Source of the DNA: Anaerolineaceae bacterium UBA5404
GTDB lineage: Bacteria > Chloroflexota > Anaerolineae > Anaerolineales > Anaerolineaceae
Assembly (NCBI GenBank): GCA_002409625.1
Contig: DHNY01000004.1
Coordinates: 4,207-68,206, forward strand
Direction: 5' to 3'
Length of the DNA stretch: 64,000 nt
In this document: piece by piece, positions 26,352 through 35,736 of the stretch
Position numbering within the stretch: the stretch's first letter is position 1
How the letters are laid out: the number at the start of each line of letters is the position of its first letter
Notes under the pieces: generated by a model
What the model saw: only the letters and a program-made list of their open reading frames with translations
Database searches by the model: none
Told to the model about the DNA's origin: nothing
Program-made: the position numbers and the translations under genes

Positions 26352-26990
26352 ATGACACAAGATTACGAAAAGAAAGATTGGATGAAATCTCTCGTTGAAC
26401 TCCCCGAATTGCCCTGGGCGAAAGACGCGCTGGCACCCATCATCTCTGAAGACACCATCAATTTCCACTATGGCAAACACCACAACGCTTATGTGGTCAA
26501 GACCAAGGAACTGATTGCCGGCACTGAACTTGAAGGCAAATCCCTCGAAGAAATTATGATTTTCGCCGCGGGCAAACCCGAACACAAGGTGCTTTATAAC
26601 AATGCCGCCCAGGTTTGGAACCACAGTTTCTACTGGAAGTGCCTGACCCCCAAAGACAAATCCGTGATGCCCGAAGAACTGCGCGAGATGCTGGCGCATT
26701 GCTTTGGGTCGGTTGAGGAATTCAAGAAGCAACTGGTTGCCGCTGGTATGGGTCAATTTGGCAGCGGTTGGGCATGGGTTGTGGTTCAGGATGGCAAGCT
26801 TGCCATTTCCAAGACCCCCAACGCCGAAGAACCCTGGAGCGATACCGTTTCACCCGTGCTCACCTTGGACGTTTGGGAACACGCTTATTACCTCGATTTC
26901 CAAAACCGCCGCCAGGCTTATTTGGAAGAAGTCCTCGATAATATTATCAATTGGGATTACATGCTCGAGAATATCAAGAAGTACAAGTAG
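26352..26990 (+). CDS. sodB: Superoxide dismutase, iron type
   Basis: It dismutes superoxide to peroxide and oxygen. The 212 residues carry the four metal ligands: His in INFHYGKHHNAYV, His in AAQVWNHSFYWKCL, and Asp/His in LDVWEHAYYLDFQNRR. The Gln in AAQVWNH and the following FYWKCL are typical of Fe rather than Mn enzymes; metal choice is an inference. No signal peptide, so it is cytosolic. It stands alone between its own promoter and terminator. Confidence 0.95.
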   Translation: MTQDYEKKDWMKSLVELPELPWAKDALAPIISEDTINFHYGKHHNAYVVKTKELIAGTELEGKSLEEIMIFAAGKPEHKVLYNNAAQVWNHSFYWKCLTPKDKSVMPEELREMLAHCFGSVEEFKKQLVAAGMGQFGSGWAWVVVQDGKLAISKTPNAEEPWSDTVSPVLTLDVWEHAYYLDFQNRRQAYLEEVLDNIINWDYMLENIKKYK

Positions 26991-27011
26991 CACTTCTGTT
27001 TTAGCTAATAG

Positions 27012-27043
27012 AAAGCGGTGTTCGAAAGAGCATCGCTTTTTTG
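27012..27043 (+). terminator. Terminator after superoxide dismutase
   Basis: A 12-bp stem with two G-T pairs (27012-27023 with 27028-27039) is closed by a GAAA tetraloop and followed by T residues. Confidence 0.8.
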
Positions 27044-27123
27044 ATGTCAGCGGTAAAGGATAGATTTTACCCAAGAAAACTGTTTCAGACTAAAATTAAG
27101 GCACTATCAGAAACGGGTTGCCT

Positions 27124-28428
27124 ATGGAAACACATCAGCATAACAAAACGATTAGTCTCAAAACCTGGCTGGCGATGGGTGCATTAGCCATCGTTGGGCA
27201 GTTAGCGTGGGCGGTGGAGAACTCTTGGTTCAACAAGTTTGTGGCGGATATGATCACACCCGACCCCAGACCCATTGCCTGGATGGTGGCTGCCAGCGCG
27301 GTAGTGGCGACGCTCACCAGCATCTTTATGGGTACCTGGAGCGATCGCACACGCTCTCGTTGGGGTAAACGCAAACCCTTTATTTTGATTGGCTACGGTC
27401 TGTGGGGCGTGATGACCGCGGTTTTCCCGCTCACCGCGACAATCAAACATGTCGGTACAGCGATTTTGATGGTGGTGCTCATCGACTGTGTGATGACCTT
27501 TTTTGGCTCGACCGCGAATGATGCCGCTTTCAACGCCTGGACTGCAGACCTAAGCCCAGAAAATAAACGCGGACGGGTGGAGGGTTTGCTCAACTTCTGC
27601 CTCTTTGTGGCGCAACTGGTTTCCTATACCGCTGCAGGCATGTTGATTGAGTCCAAAGGCTATTTTGTTTTCTTTTATGCCCTGGGTGCAATTGTTACCG
27701 TAATCGGCGTGATTGCCAGCTTGCAGATCCAAGAGCCTTCCTCCGAACATGAACCCAAACCAGAGAAAAGTTACTGGCAAGAGATTGGTGAGTTGCTTAA
27801 CTTTCGCATTTTACTCAAAAACAAAATGCTCTTTCTCGTGTTACTGATTATCACAATCGCCGGCATTGGTTTTCAGGTTTCTTTCCCTTATTTACTCATT
27901 TATGTGACCGACACACTCAAGATGCCCATTTCGAGCTACTCGGTTATTGGTGGGGCAATGTTGGTGGGCAGCGCGATTTTGGCTATCCCATTAGGCTTTC
28001 TGGCTGAGAAAGTGAACAGAAAAGCGCTCACCATTGCATCGCTTGCTTTGAGCGCTCTTGGTTACTTTTTGTTCTCACAAACGACCAACTTAATCCTATT
28101 GGCTCTCTTTGGTTTGTTGTGGCTGGGAATGAACACCGCTTTCGCGATTGTGAGCATGGCTTGGCTTAAAGACCTCTTGCCAGCTGAGAGCCGGGGACGC
28201 TTTTTGGGCGTGCGCATGATTTTCGCCGTGATGTTGCCGATGGTCTTCGGACCGACGATTGGGCAGGCGCTTATTCGCCAATATGGCATCCCAGCGACCC
28301 TGGGCACAGAAGCCGGCTTTTTGCCCGTTCCGATTGTATTCATCGTTGGGGCGTTTATCACGCTTTTTGCTATAATACCTTCGTTACTGATAGACAAATA
28401 CAGCCCCAGCCCTAAAGTTGAGGCATAA
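27124..28428 (+). CDS. MFS transporter, sugar-carrier (GPH/SLC45-like)
   Basis: The protein is 434 residues from ATG 27124 (a TTG six bases upstream is also possible), with about twelve helices. The loop after helix 2 contains GTWSDRTRSRWGKRKPFI, the G-x-x-S-D-x-x-x-S-x-x-G-x-R-x-P motif of SLC45/GPH-like sugar carriers. Helix 4-5 carries DAAFNAWTADLSPENKRGRV. The GH2 glycosidase gene begins 17 bases after its stop, which suggests import of a glycoside that GH2 then cleaves in the cytosol. Confidence 0.85.
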   Translation: METHQHNKTISLKTWLAMGALAIVGQLAWAVENSWFNKFVADMITPDPRPIAWMVAASAVVATLTSIFMGTWSDRTRSRWGKRKPFILIGYGLWGVMTAVFPLTATIKHVGTAILMVVLIDCVMTFFGSTANDAAFNAWTADLSPENKRGRVEGLLNFCLFVAQLVSYTAAGMLIESKGYFVFFYALGAIVTVIGVIASLQIQEPSSEHEPKPEKSYWQEIGELLNFRILLKNKMLFLVLLIITIAGIGFQVSFPYLLIYVTDTLKMPISSYSVIGGAMLVGSAILAIPLGFLAEKVNRKALTIASLALSALGYFLFSQTTNLILLALFGLLWLGMNTAFAIVSMAWLKDLLPAESRGRFLGVRMIFAVMLPMVFGPTIGQALIRQYGIPATLGTEAGFLPVPIVFIVGAFITLFAIIPSLLIDKYSPSPKVEA

Positions 28429-28444
28429 AGCACAGGAAAACACA

Positions 28445-30232
28445 TTGAAACCACAAAATCAGCTTAGCTTAAAAACCCCGTGGCAACCCGAAGAGCCAAT
28501 CCCTCTGCCGGAATATCCCCGACCACAAATGGTGCGCCATACCTGGCAGAACCTGAACGGTTGGTGGGATTATGCTATTTTACCCATTGCGGAAGCTGTT
28601 TTGGAGGAAGATTGGCAAGGAAAAATCCTGGTGCCTTTTGCCGTGGAATCGGCTCTCTCAGGAGTTGAAAAACCATTCCTTCCAGAGGAAAAACTTTGGT
28701 ATCGAAGATCTTTTGAACAGGCTTTAGCACCCGGGCAACGATTATTGCTCCATTTTGGCGCGGTAGATTTTGCTTGCGAAGTTTGGGTAAACGGCATCGC
28801 TGTTGGCGATCATTGGGGTGGTTATTTACCCTTTTATTTCGACATTACGGAAGCATGTCGAGAAGGTGAAAATGAGTTGCTGGTAGCCGTGCTTGACCCA
28901 AGCAACGATTCCTATAACCAAACTGGCAAGCAAAGCCTCAGACCGGGTGACATTTGGTATTCGGCGGTTTCGGGCATTTGGCAAACGGTTTGGCTCGAAG
29001 TTGTACCGGAAACCTATATCGAAAAACTGATTATTACGCCGGATATTGACATGGAACTTTTGGAACTTGGCGTTAAATTAAACGCGCCCGAGGATGCCGG
29101 GAACTATAAAATAAAGACATGCATATCTTTTGAGGGCAATGAAGTTGCACTGGTGGAAGCTCAAGCCAATGAAGTTCTCCAAATTCAGATTCCGGAAGCG
29201 AAACTTTGGCATCCAGACCATCCATATCTCTACGATTTAGACATAAAGCTTTATCGTGCTGATGAATTGTTGGATGAGGTTGAAAGCTATTTTGCGATGC
29301 GGAAGTTTAGCCGAGCCAAAGACCAAAACGGCTATTGGCGGATGACTTTGAACAATGAATTCATCTTTATGTATGGCTTGCTGGATCAAGGCTATTTTCC
29401 GGATGGGCTGTACACGCCACCCAGCGAAGAAGCCATGCTTTTTGACATCGAATACACCAAGAAAATCGGCTGTAACGTGATCCGCAAGCACATCAAGGTG
29501 GAACCTTTGCGCTGGTACGCGGCATGCGACCGAATGGGCATCATCGTTTGGCAGGACATGGTTAATGGCGGACGCACCACCAAAGATATGGTGGTGATGT
29601 TTAGCTTCACTTCCGGCATCCACCGCTATGATCAACATCGCTTCAAGCGCTTTGGCAGACAAGACCCTCAAAACCGGGCAGATTTTGAAGCCGAATACAA
29701 AACGATGATTGAGACGCTCTATAACGTGCCCAGTATCGCAGTATGGGTGCCTTTTAATGAGAGTTGGGGGCAGTTTGAAGCCTTGCGCATAGCAAAATTA
29801 ACGAAGAAATTAGACCCCACGCGTTTGGTTGACCATGCTTCTGGTTGGTTTGATCAAGGTGGTGGTGACTTCCAAAGCCGGCATGTTTATTTCAAGAAGC
29901 TTAGCGCCTCACAACCCGACCATCGTGTGCTGGCGGTGACCGAATTCGGTGGTTATAGCTATATCGTGCCCGGTCATGTTTGGAGTGAGACCAAAAAGTT
30001 TGGCTATCGCCATTTCAAAACGCCCGAAGCTTTGATGAAAGCTTATCGTCAATTGTTGATGGAACAAGTCGCGCCACTCATTCCACGCGGTTTAAGCGCA
30101 GCTATTTATACCCAAACAACCGACATAGAGACCGAAATTAACGGTTTGTTGAGCTATGACCGTAAGGTTGAGAAGATGTATGCAGACTTTTTACGGGACT
30201 TGCATCAATCGATTATTAACACTGAATACTAA
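28445..30232 (+). CDS. Glycoside hydrolase family 2 protein (beta-galactosidase/beta-glucuronidase-like)
   Basis: The protein is 595 residues from TTG 28445, chosen for AGGA seven bases upstream; another TTG at 28418 overlaps the transporter stop. Order: sugar-binding jelly roll (~20-185; LHFGAVDFACEVWVNG, YLPFYFDITE), Ig-like domain (~190-295), TIM barrel (~300-595). The acid/base Glu is in PFNESWGQFEAL and the nucleophile candidate Glu in AVTEFGGYSY. No signal peptide. With the adjacent MFS carrier it forms a small sugar-use operon. Substrate is unknown; GH2 covers galactosides, glucuronides and mannosides. Confidence 0.9.
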   Translation: MKPQNQLSLKTPWQPEEPIPLPEYPRPQMVRHTWQNLNGWWDYAILPIAEAVLEEDWQGKILVPFAVESALSGVEKPFLPEEKLWYRRSFEQALAPGQRLLLHFGAVDFACEVWVNGIAVGDHWGGYLPFYFDITEACREGENELLVAVLDPSNDSYNQTGKQSLRPGDIWYSAVSGIWQTVWLEVVPETYIEKLIITPDIDMELLELGVKLNAPEDAGNYKIKTCISFEGNEVALVEAQANEVLQIQIPEAKLWHPDHPYLYDLDIKLYRADELLDEVESYFAMRKFSRAKDQNGYWRMTLNNEFIFMYGLLDQGYFPDGLYTPPSEEAMLFDIEYTKKIGCNVIRKHIKVEPLRWYAACDRMGIIVWQDMVNGGRTTKDMVVMFSFTSGIHRYDQHRFKRFGRQDPQNRADFEAEYKTMIETLYNVPSIAVWVPFNESWGQFEALRIAKLTKKLDPTRLVDHASGWFDQGGGDFQSRHVYFKKLSASQPDHRVLAVTEFGGYSYIVPGHVWSETKKFGYRHFKTPEALMKAYRQLLMEQVAPLIPRGLSAAIYTQTTDIETEINGLLSYDRKVEKMYADFLRDLHQSIINTEY

Positions 30233-30252
30233 AACCTAAGCGACTAAATAAG

Positions 30253-31362
30253 CTAGTCATTCACCACATAGGGCAGGTAGGCTTCATAGCCTTGTTCAGC
30301 CATTTCTGCTTTGGGAATGAAGCGTAAACTGGCGCCGTTGATGCAAAAGCGGGTGCCACCCTGGTCAATAGGCCCATCCTCGAAAACATGGCCCAGGTGG
30401 CTGTCAGCGTCATTTGAACGCACTTCAACGCGTACCATGCCATGGGTGAAGTCCTTTGAATAGCTCATTACGGATGTGGTTATGGGCATCGTGAAGGATG
30501 GCCAACCACAGCCCGCATCATATTTATCATCCGAAGAAAAGAGAGGTTGCCCGCTGGTGATATCCACATAAATTCCGGCTTCGTTGAGTTGGTCAAAGGG
30601 GCTGCTAAAAGGGCGCTCTGTGCCACTGTTTTGGGTTACGTCAAATTCCAAGGGACTCAAGGTTTTTTTGAGGTCGTTTTGGCTTGGTTTTTCATAGGCA
30701 GGATATAAGGGGTCACTCACCTGGTTTAAATTGATATGACAGTAGCCAAAGGGGTTTTTGTTCAAATAGTCCTGGTGGTAATCTTCGGCGGGGATGTAAT
30801 TTTTGAGGGTTTCAACCTCGACCACTAATGCCTTATCATACTTTTTTGCTTCAACTTCTAAGGCGGCTTGCGCAACCCGGGTTTGATAGACATCCGTCGT
30901 ATAAATGCCGGTGCGATATTGTGTGCCGCGGTCATTGCCTTGTTGATTGAGCAAGGTTGGATCGATGATACGGAAGTAATGCGCCAATAGTTCGGCAAGA
31001 TGGATGCGGTTGGCATCGTAACTTAGTTTGAGCACTTCGGCATGTCCGGTACCGGCGACAGTTTCATAGTTTGTGTCATCACTTTCGCCGTTGGCGTAGC
31101 CAACTTCGGTGGCAATGACTTGCGGGATTTGTTTGAAGTAGGCTTCAACACCCCAAAAACAACCGCCAGCGAGGTAGATATCTTTGGACTTGATGCTTTG
31201 TGGCTTGGCAAGTTCTGGGTTTTGAATTGTTTTCATCAGTTCTGTTTCCTGTTTGTTTTCAGTTTGGGTATAACCCTGTGGCGCTTTGTTCAGGCACGCG
31301 CTGAGGGTTAGGACCATAATGGTTAATGTCAACACAATGGTGGACAGTCTTTTTCTTAGCAT
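30253..31362 (-). CDS. msrAB: Exported MsrA-MsrB fusion, methionine sulfoxide reductase lipoprotein
   Basis: It repairs both S- and R-methionine sulfoxide. Residues 1-23 are a lipoprotein signal with lipobox LSAC. The MsrA domain (~58-210) has the catalytic motif AGGCFWGVEAYF and GYANG. The MsrB domain (~225-360) has YDAGCGWPSFTMP, SHLGHVFEDGP and the catalytic Cys in RFCINGASLRF. Only part of the MsrB zinc cysteines is present, as in the non-zinc subgroup. It is anchored outside the membrane, so it needs an exported reductant. Confidence 0.94.
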   Translation of the reverse strand: MLRKRLSTIVLTLTIMVLTLSACLNKAPQGYTQTENKQETELMKTIQNPELAKPQSIKSKDIYLAGGCFWGVEAYFKQIPQVIATEVGYANGESDDTNYETVAGTGHAEVLKLSYDANRIHLAELLAHYFRIIDPTLLNQQGNDRGTQYRTGIYTTDVYQTRVAQAALEVEAKKYDKALVVEVETLKNYIPAEDYHQDYLNKNPFGYCHINLNQVSDPLYPAYEKPSQNDLKKTLSPLEFDVTQNSGTERPFSSPFDQLNEAGIYVDITSGQPLFSSDDKYDAGCGWPSFTMPITTSVMSYSKDFTHGMVRVEVRSNDADSHLGHVFEDGPIDQGGTRFCINGASLRFIPKAEMAEQGYEAYLPYVVND

Positions 31363-31460
31363 TTTAGGCTTATCTTTCTAAGGATTTAACATAACATCCT
31401 TAAACGGATTTTAACATAGCCGCATCACTGGAAAAACAGGCTGTAAAAGGCTCAATAAAA

Positions 31461-31487
31461 AACGACCGCCCAAGCTGAGCGGTCGTT
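31461..31487 (-). terminator. Terminator of the Agl23-like/NHL gene
   Basis: A 9-bp GC-rich stem (31461-31469 with 31479-31487) has, on the minus strand, a run of T after it (A-run at 31455-31462). It sits 27 bases after the stop of the gene at 31515. Confidence 0.85.
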
Positions 31488-31514
31488 CTAGGTTACGGTG
31501 AAAACCAAATCCTC

Positions 31515-34500
31515 TTATGGTGTAGGGTTGGGCAAAATAAATTGCAAAAGGTTATTGTTGCTGGAATCACTCACCCATACACTGCCATCTTGCCCAATGG
31601 CGATGCCCACAATTATGCCCATCAAATAGTTGTTGTCAAAACCACCCCAAAGCACTTTAAAGTTTCCATCTTTATCAAAGACGATTACGCGTCCCATGTC
31701 TGGGTCGGTGATGTATACATTGTCTTCTTCGTCCAATGCCAGATAGGGTTTGTTTTCAATCGAGTTGGAGTACCAGGCATCCAGCTCCCAGTCCTTTAGA
31801 CCCGTAAAGCTGATGCCGTCAGCCGAGGGTTGGAAGACCTGAACGCGTTGGTTCCAGGTATCAGCCACGTAAACCTTGCCGTCTTTTCCAATGGCAATGC
31901 CAACCGGTTCATCAAGTTTGCCCAATTCCAAACCCTGACCGCCAAAATGGGTGCGATAGGTGCCGGTTTTCTCAAAAACGACAACGCGTTGTTTACCAGT
32001 ATCGGTAACATAAACGTGTCCTTGGGCATCAATAGCGATTCCACGAGGTCCCCAGAAACTGTCTGCCATACCTGCCACATCAAAAGTGGACCACATGCGC
32101 AGGAAATTGCCTTGGGAGTCAAAAACCTGAATGCGGTGGTTCCAGGTATCAGCAACGTAGAGCGTGCCATCGCTATCGACAGCGACACCCCAGGGTTCGT
32201 TCATTAAGCCACCCGGCAAAGCTGGATTTTCCATGGCATTGCCATAGCTGCCGATCGTGTTGATGAGATTGCCTTGAGCATCGAAATGCACAATACGGTG
32301 GTTGCGTGAGTCAGCGAGGTAGAGGCTGCCGTCCGGAGCTGTTGCCAGGTCGCGGGGCGCCAAGAAAGTCTGATCACCGGCATTGAGAATAATCCTCGCA
32401 GGGTCGAGGCTAATCGAATTGCCTGCATAGGGGTCTTCACGCGGGGCGACAGGTTCAGGGCTGATGCCCAACTCCCAGATTTGTGGCGCGACATCCTTGC
32501 GGATATACATGCGGGCGGTATCCGCGGGCGACCAATTGGCAAGGGTCAATGAGGGGTTGCCAAAAGCCGCCGCGTAGGTGCTGTACTCACGGTTGAACCA
32601 CAAATCCCAGATTCCAGCACGTTTGGCAGGATCTTTGAGGTCATTGAAAACCTTTTTGACGGTCCATCGGCGGTAGATTTCTTCGTTTGGCCACCACATG
32701 CGCATATAGTCGTAGCGGTAATATTGGTCGCGAACAACCGCGTCTATTTTAGAGTAGTTGCCTGAGCCAACAACGATGATAGGTGAATCCTGTAAGGATT
32801 TGGAAACTTTATCGTTGAAATCGATTTTGTTAGGATAATCGCGCATGTACCACCAATAGGGGTAACGCACATCATTATCGTAGGCGATGCGGATGCTTTT
32901 ATCCCCGTAGAGGCGACGCGAGATGGTTTCAATTTGCTCAACGCTGTCTTTGATGTCGCGGGTTGCATGCGCGTAGACAAGGAGTTCCATGGCGTTATCG
33001 TAGTTAATGTAAGCCGCCCGATAAGCTGAGCGTGCGGTTTGCACACCCATCAAAGCGAAGAAAACCAAAATAAGCACTTTTAGGAAAGTCTTTGCCTGCC
33101 AGTTACGGAGCAAAAAGAACAATCCAACCGCGCTTCCCAGGGTGCCCAGGAGCGCGAGTAAAAAGGTGCTGGTCGCCTGCATGTTGACGAGGTCTTTGCC
33201 TTGGAAAGGTGGGTTTTTACCCAGCAGGGAACCAAACAAGCCAAAAATGGCGACGATGAAAAAGATACTTAGAATCAGAATGATCCAGGTCTTCTTGGAT
33301 TTTACTGCTTCCCAATCGGTTCTTTCGATGATGTAACCCAGTGCAAAACCCGTGGTGAGGATCAAGGGCATGGTGATGTGGGTGGTTAGCCAGGGCATGC
33401 GCTCACCAGCGATGCTAAACGAGGCCAGGCTCATAATGGACCAGAAAAGCAATAATGCCAGGATAGGCAAACTGGATGCCCGTTCTGTTTCGCGAGGTGG
33501 GTCAGTAAAAAGACGTTTGAAAAAGCCGGGTTTAGGGCTTTCTTCGACCTCAGGTTCTTCTTTGATTTCTTGTTCTTCCGTAGAAACAACCAGGCTTAGC
33601 GGTGGTTCCAGCTCTTGGGCAAGTTGTTCCGTTTTTTCTTCTGGGAGTTCATTGGGGATAACTTCAGCCAATAGAATGTCTTCATTTTCTGAAGGAGGCG
33701 TTTCTTCTTCTGATACGATCTCTTGATCTATCGCGCGTACTTTCTTTGGAAATGGGCTTTCAAAAATCGCGTCAGTTTTGCTCAGGAACAAGCGTCTGAA
33801 AATGGCGATGATGGCTGCCAGAATAGTGCCCAAGGCGGGTAAATATTCGTAAAAAGGCACTTGCACCAAAGCGTAGTAATAAAGTGGCTGGGTGCCACGT
33901 TCAACGGCTTGTTGGGACATCCAGTAGCCTAAAGCGCCGGCGATTCCCTTGAAAAAGCCTTCGCCGTGCATAAAGAAAGTGGTGTAAAAAATGATAAAAA
34001 TACCCCAGAATATGGCAAGGCTGATGAGGAACACTTTTTTGTGCCACATTAAACCCAGGATAATTGAAATGGCAAGTAATACCAGGAAAAAAGCGCCGGT
34101 TGTCAAAATGCCGGTTGCGCTGTAATCCTGAGGGTCAAAACCAAAGATCTTGACCGGTAGGGCGACAAGCAGTGGCAAGATAATGATGAATTGCAAGGCA
34201 ATCAGGTCAAACAGACGAGATTTTCTCAAATCGTGCCAACCTAAACCTTTGATGAGTGTAAAGACAGATGCAACAGCGGCGATACCCGTGGCAGCTAAAC
34301 TGAGGAGCAAGGGAATTTTGCTGTTGATGATATGCCTTGGCAGGCTTTCTTGGGTCACTGGGTCAATAACCGCGGGCACGTTAGCAAGCGGTGTTTTGCC
34401 AAGAATGTAGATACCCAGGCTGAAAACGATGAGGCACAGGGTTGCTGCTGAGAAAATTTGGAAAAGTTGCTTGAAGCGCTTGTTTGACCAATCTCTGCGC

Positions 34501-35147
34501 CAATACTTCCAGATAAAGAGCAATGCCAGAAAAATAAGGGCTTCAGCAGAGAAAATAAAGGAGGTCGCTTTATCGGTGTAGTGCATGGCGGTGATGAAAA
34601 CCAGCCAATAAAGCCATTTCGATTTACCATCTTCCATGTAACGCAACAGAAGCCAAAGCAAAACCATGCCCCAAAAGACGATGAATATCTCGTTACGGGT
34701 ATAGCGGCTATAAAACAAGATATATGGCGAAATCATAAACAGTGTGCCGGCAATCAAGGAACCAGACCTGCCTAAATAACGTCGCCAGGCGAAAAGTGCA
34801 AAAAGCACTACCCCAATGCCAAAAAGCGCCGCGGGAATACGGCTTGAGAAATCACTGTCACCAAAAAGGAAATAGGAGAGCGCCAAAGCATGGAATTGGA
34901 AAGGCCCATGTGTAACCGGATCATAGACATAGCCCTCGAAGCTATATGCGGGCACAACGTGATTGATTTCGTCATGTGCCATCGTGCGCGCGCCAACATC
35001 ATACAAACGGCTGAATATGGTGAGCACAATGATGAGCACCAGCAAAAGCTTTTCAATGGTCAAGGCTTGCCACCAAGGCAAAACCGGTTTATCCAGCCAG
35101 TGTTGTGGTTTGGTGGTAGGTGTAGAGTGGGCGTTTTCCGCGATCAT
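31515..35147 (-). CDS. TIGR03663/Agl23-like membrane protein fused to a six-blade NHL domain
   Basis: This is a 1210-residue protein. The N-terminal half has the signature ARTMAHDEINHVVPAYSFEG and YDPVTHGPFQFHALALSYFLFG of the TIGR03663 (flippase-activity-associated Agl23-like, GT39-related) family, with ~13 helices. A charged insert (~470-560, Glu-rich) interrupts the helices. After a soluble region, residues ~915-1205 hold six NHL repeats, e.g. PWGVAVDSDGTLYVADTWNH and PVGIAIGKDGKVYVADTWNQ. NHL blades usually bind protein or glycan ligands outside the membrane. It is probably a lipid-linked sugar or protein glycosylation enzyme; donor and acceptor are unknown. It ends at its own terminator. 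Confidence 0.85.
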   Translation of the reverse strand: MIAENAHSTPTTKPQHWLDKPVLPWWQALTIEKLLLVLIIVLTIFSRLYDVGARTMAHDEINHVVPAYSFEGYVYDPVTHGPFQFHALALSYFLFGDSDFSSRIPAALFGIGVVLFALFAWRRYLGRSGSLIAGTLFMISPYILFYSRYTRNEIFIVFWGMVLLWLLLRYMEDGKSKWLYWLVFITAMHYTDKATSFIFSAEALIFLALLFIWKYWRRDWSNKRFKQLFQIFSAATLCLIVFSLGIYILGKTPLANVPAVIDPVTQESLPRHIINSKIPLLLSLAATGIAAVASVFTLIKGLGWHDLRKSRLFDLIALQFIIILPLLVALPVKIFGFDPQDYSATGILTTGAFFLVLLAISIILGLMWHKKVFLISLAIFWGIFIIFYTTFFMHGEGFFKGIAGALGYWMSQQAVERGTQPLYYYALVQVPFYEYLPALGTILAAIIAIFRRLFLSKTDAIFESPFPKKVRAIDQEIVSEEETPPSENEDILLAEVIPNELPEEKTEQLAQELEPPLSLVVSTEEQEIKEEPEVEESPKPGFFKRLFTDPPRETERASSLPILALLLFWSIMSLASFSIAGERMPWLTTHITMPLILTTGFALGYIIERTDWEAVKSKKTWIILILSIFFIVAIFGLFGSLLGKNPPFQGKDLVNMQATSTFLLALLGTLGSAVGLFFLLRNWQAKTFLKVLILVFFALMGVQTARSAYRAAYINYDNAMELLVYAHATRDIKDSVEQIETISRRLYGDKSIRIAYDNDVRYPYWWYMRDYPNKIDFNDKVSKSLQDSPIIVVGSGNYSKIDAVVRDQYYRYDYMRMWWPNEEIYRRWTVKKVFNDLKDPAKRAGIWDLWFNREYSTYAAAFGNPSLTLANWSPADTARMYIRKDVAPQIWELGISPEPVAPREDPYAGNSISLDPARIILNAGDQTFLAPRDLATAPDGSLYLADSRNHRIVHFDAQGNLINTIGSYGNAMENPALPGGLMNEPWGVAVDSDGTLYVADTWNHRIQVFDSQGNFLRMWSTFDVAGMADSFWGPRGIAIDAQGHVYVTDTGKQRVVVFEKTGTYRTHFGGQGLELGKLDEPVGIAIGKDGKVYVADTWNQRVQVFQPSADGISFTGLKDWELDAWYSNSIENKPYLALDEEDNVYITDPDMGRVIVFDKDGNFKVLWGGFDNNYLMGIIVGIAIGQDGSVWVSDSSNNNLLQFILPNPTP

Positions 35148-35263
35148 AGCTGCTCTCCGAGGTCTTTAGTCAATACTAAAATATAAGCGACTAAAGGTTT
35201 TTCGGCAAGTTAAGTGCGCTGTTTTTCAGCTGTATGGGAGTTGGTTGGATGACTTTGAATAGG

Positions 35264-35641
35264 TTAATCCAGAAAGATTTCGAGGTGTTCGCCTTTGTCT
35301 ACCAAAATAGTGTCTACCAATTTGTGGGTGCCGGGGTTGGCTAAGCCATAAGTTAAGCGTTCTGTCTGGACATACTTGAGATAAGGCTCAAAAATCGCAC
35401 CAACACGCTCAGCGGCATCCACCAGACCGACTGGCAGGCGTAAATCCATCAGCACCGTGTTTGTTTCGATATCGGTGCGCACAAAACGCAGCTCGCGGTT
35501 GAGCTGATTGTGTTGACGGCCTACTTCTGGTAGCTCAGGTCGGGCAGAGAGTTCTTGCAAACGGTTGATGGCTTTGGGGATTTCCATTTCACCGCGACGC
35601 ACGTCATTGAGGATTTTGATGCGTTCTTTGTTTTTGTTCAT
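35264..35641 (-). CDS. SHOCT-like/YvlB-N-type small protein
   Basis: The protein has 125 residues. The N-terminal helix pair RIKILNDVRRGEMEIPKAINRL matches the SHOCT-like short oligomerisation motif of anti-sigma-like proteins. The rest has alternating beta segments (NTVLMDLRLPVGLVDAA). The pattern K/R-I-x-I-L-x-x-x-x-x-G is shared with the gene at 35737, so the two are paralogues. Function is unknown. It ends 116 bases from the Agl23-like gene, and a hairpin separates it from the upstream paralogue. Confidence 0.7.
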   Translation of the reverse strand: MNKNKERIKILNDVRRGEMEIPKAINRLQELSARPELPEVGRQHNQLNRELRFVRTDIETNTVLMDLRLPVGLVDAAERVGAIFEPYLKYVQTERLTYGLANPGTHKLVDTILVDKGEHLEIFLD

Positions 35642-35671
35642 GCCATAATCTTAGCACATTTTGGTCCGAGA

Positions 35672-35720
35672 TTAAAAAACAAATGCTCCAGATTAGATAA
35701 AACAGGCTGAAGCATTTGTT
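35672..35720 (-). terminator. Hairpin with T-run after the first SHOCT-like gene
   Basis: A 10-bp perfect stem (35678-35687 with 35711-35720) with a 23-base loop is followed on the minus strand by T residues (A-run at 35674-35679). It lies between the SHOCT-like genes and may attenuate transcription of the second. Confidence 0.65.
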
Positions 35721-35736
35721 GTGAGCTGATTGTTCG

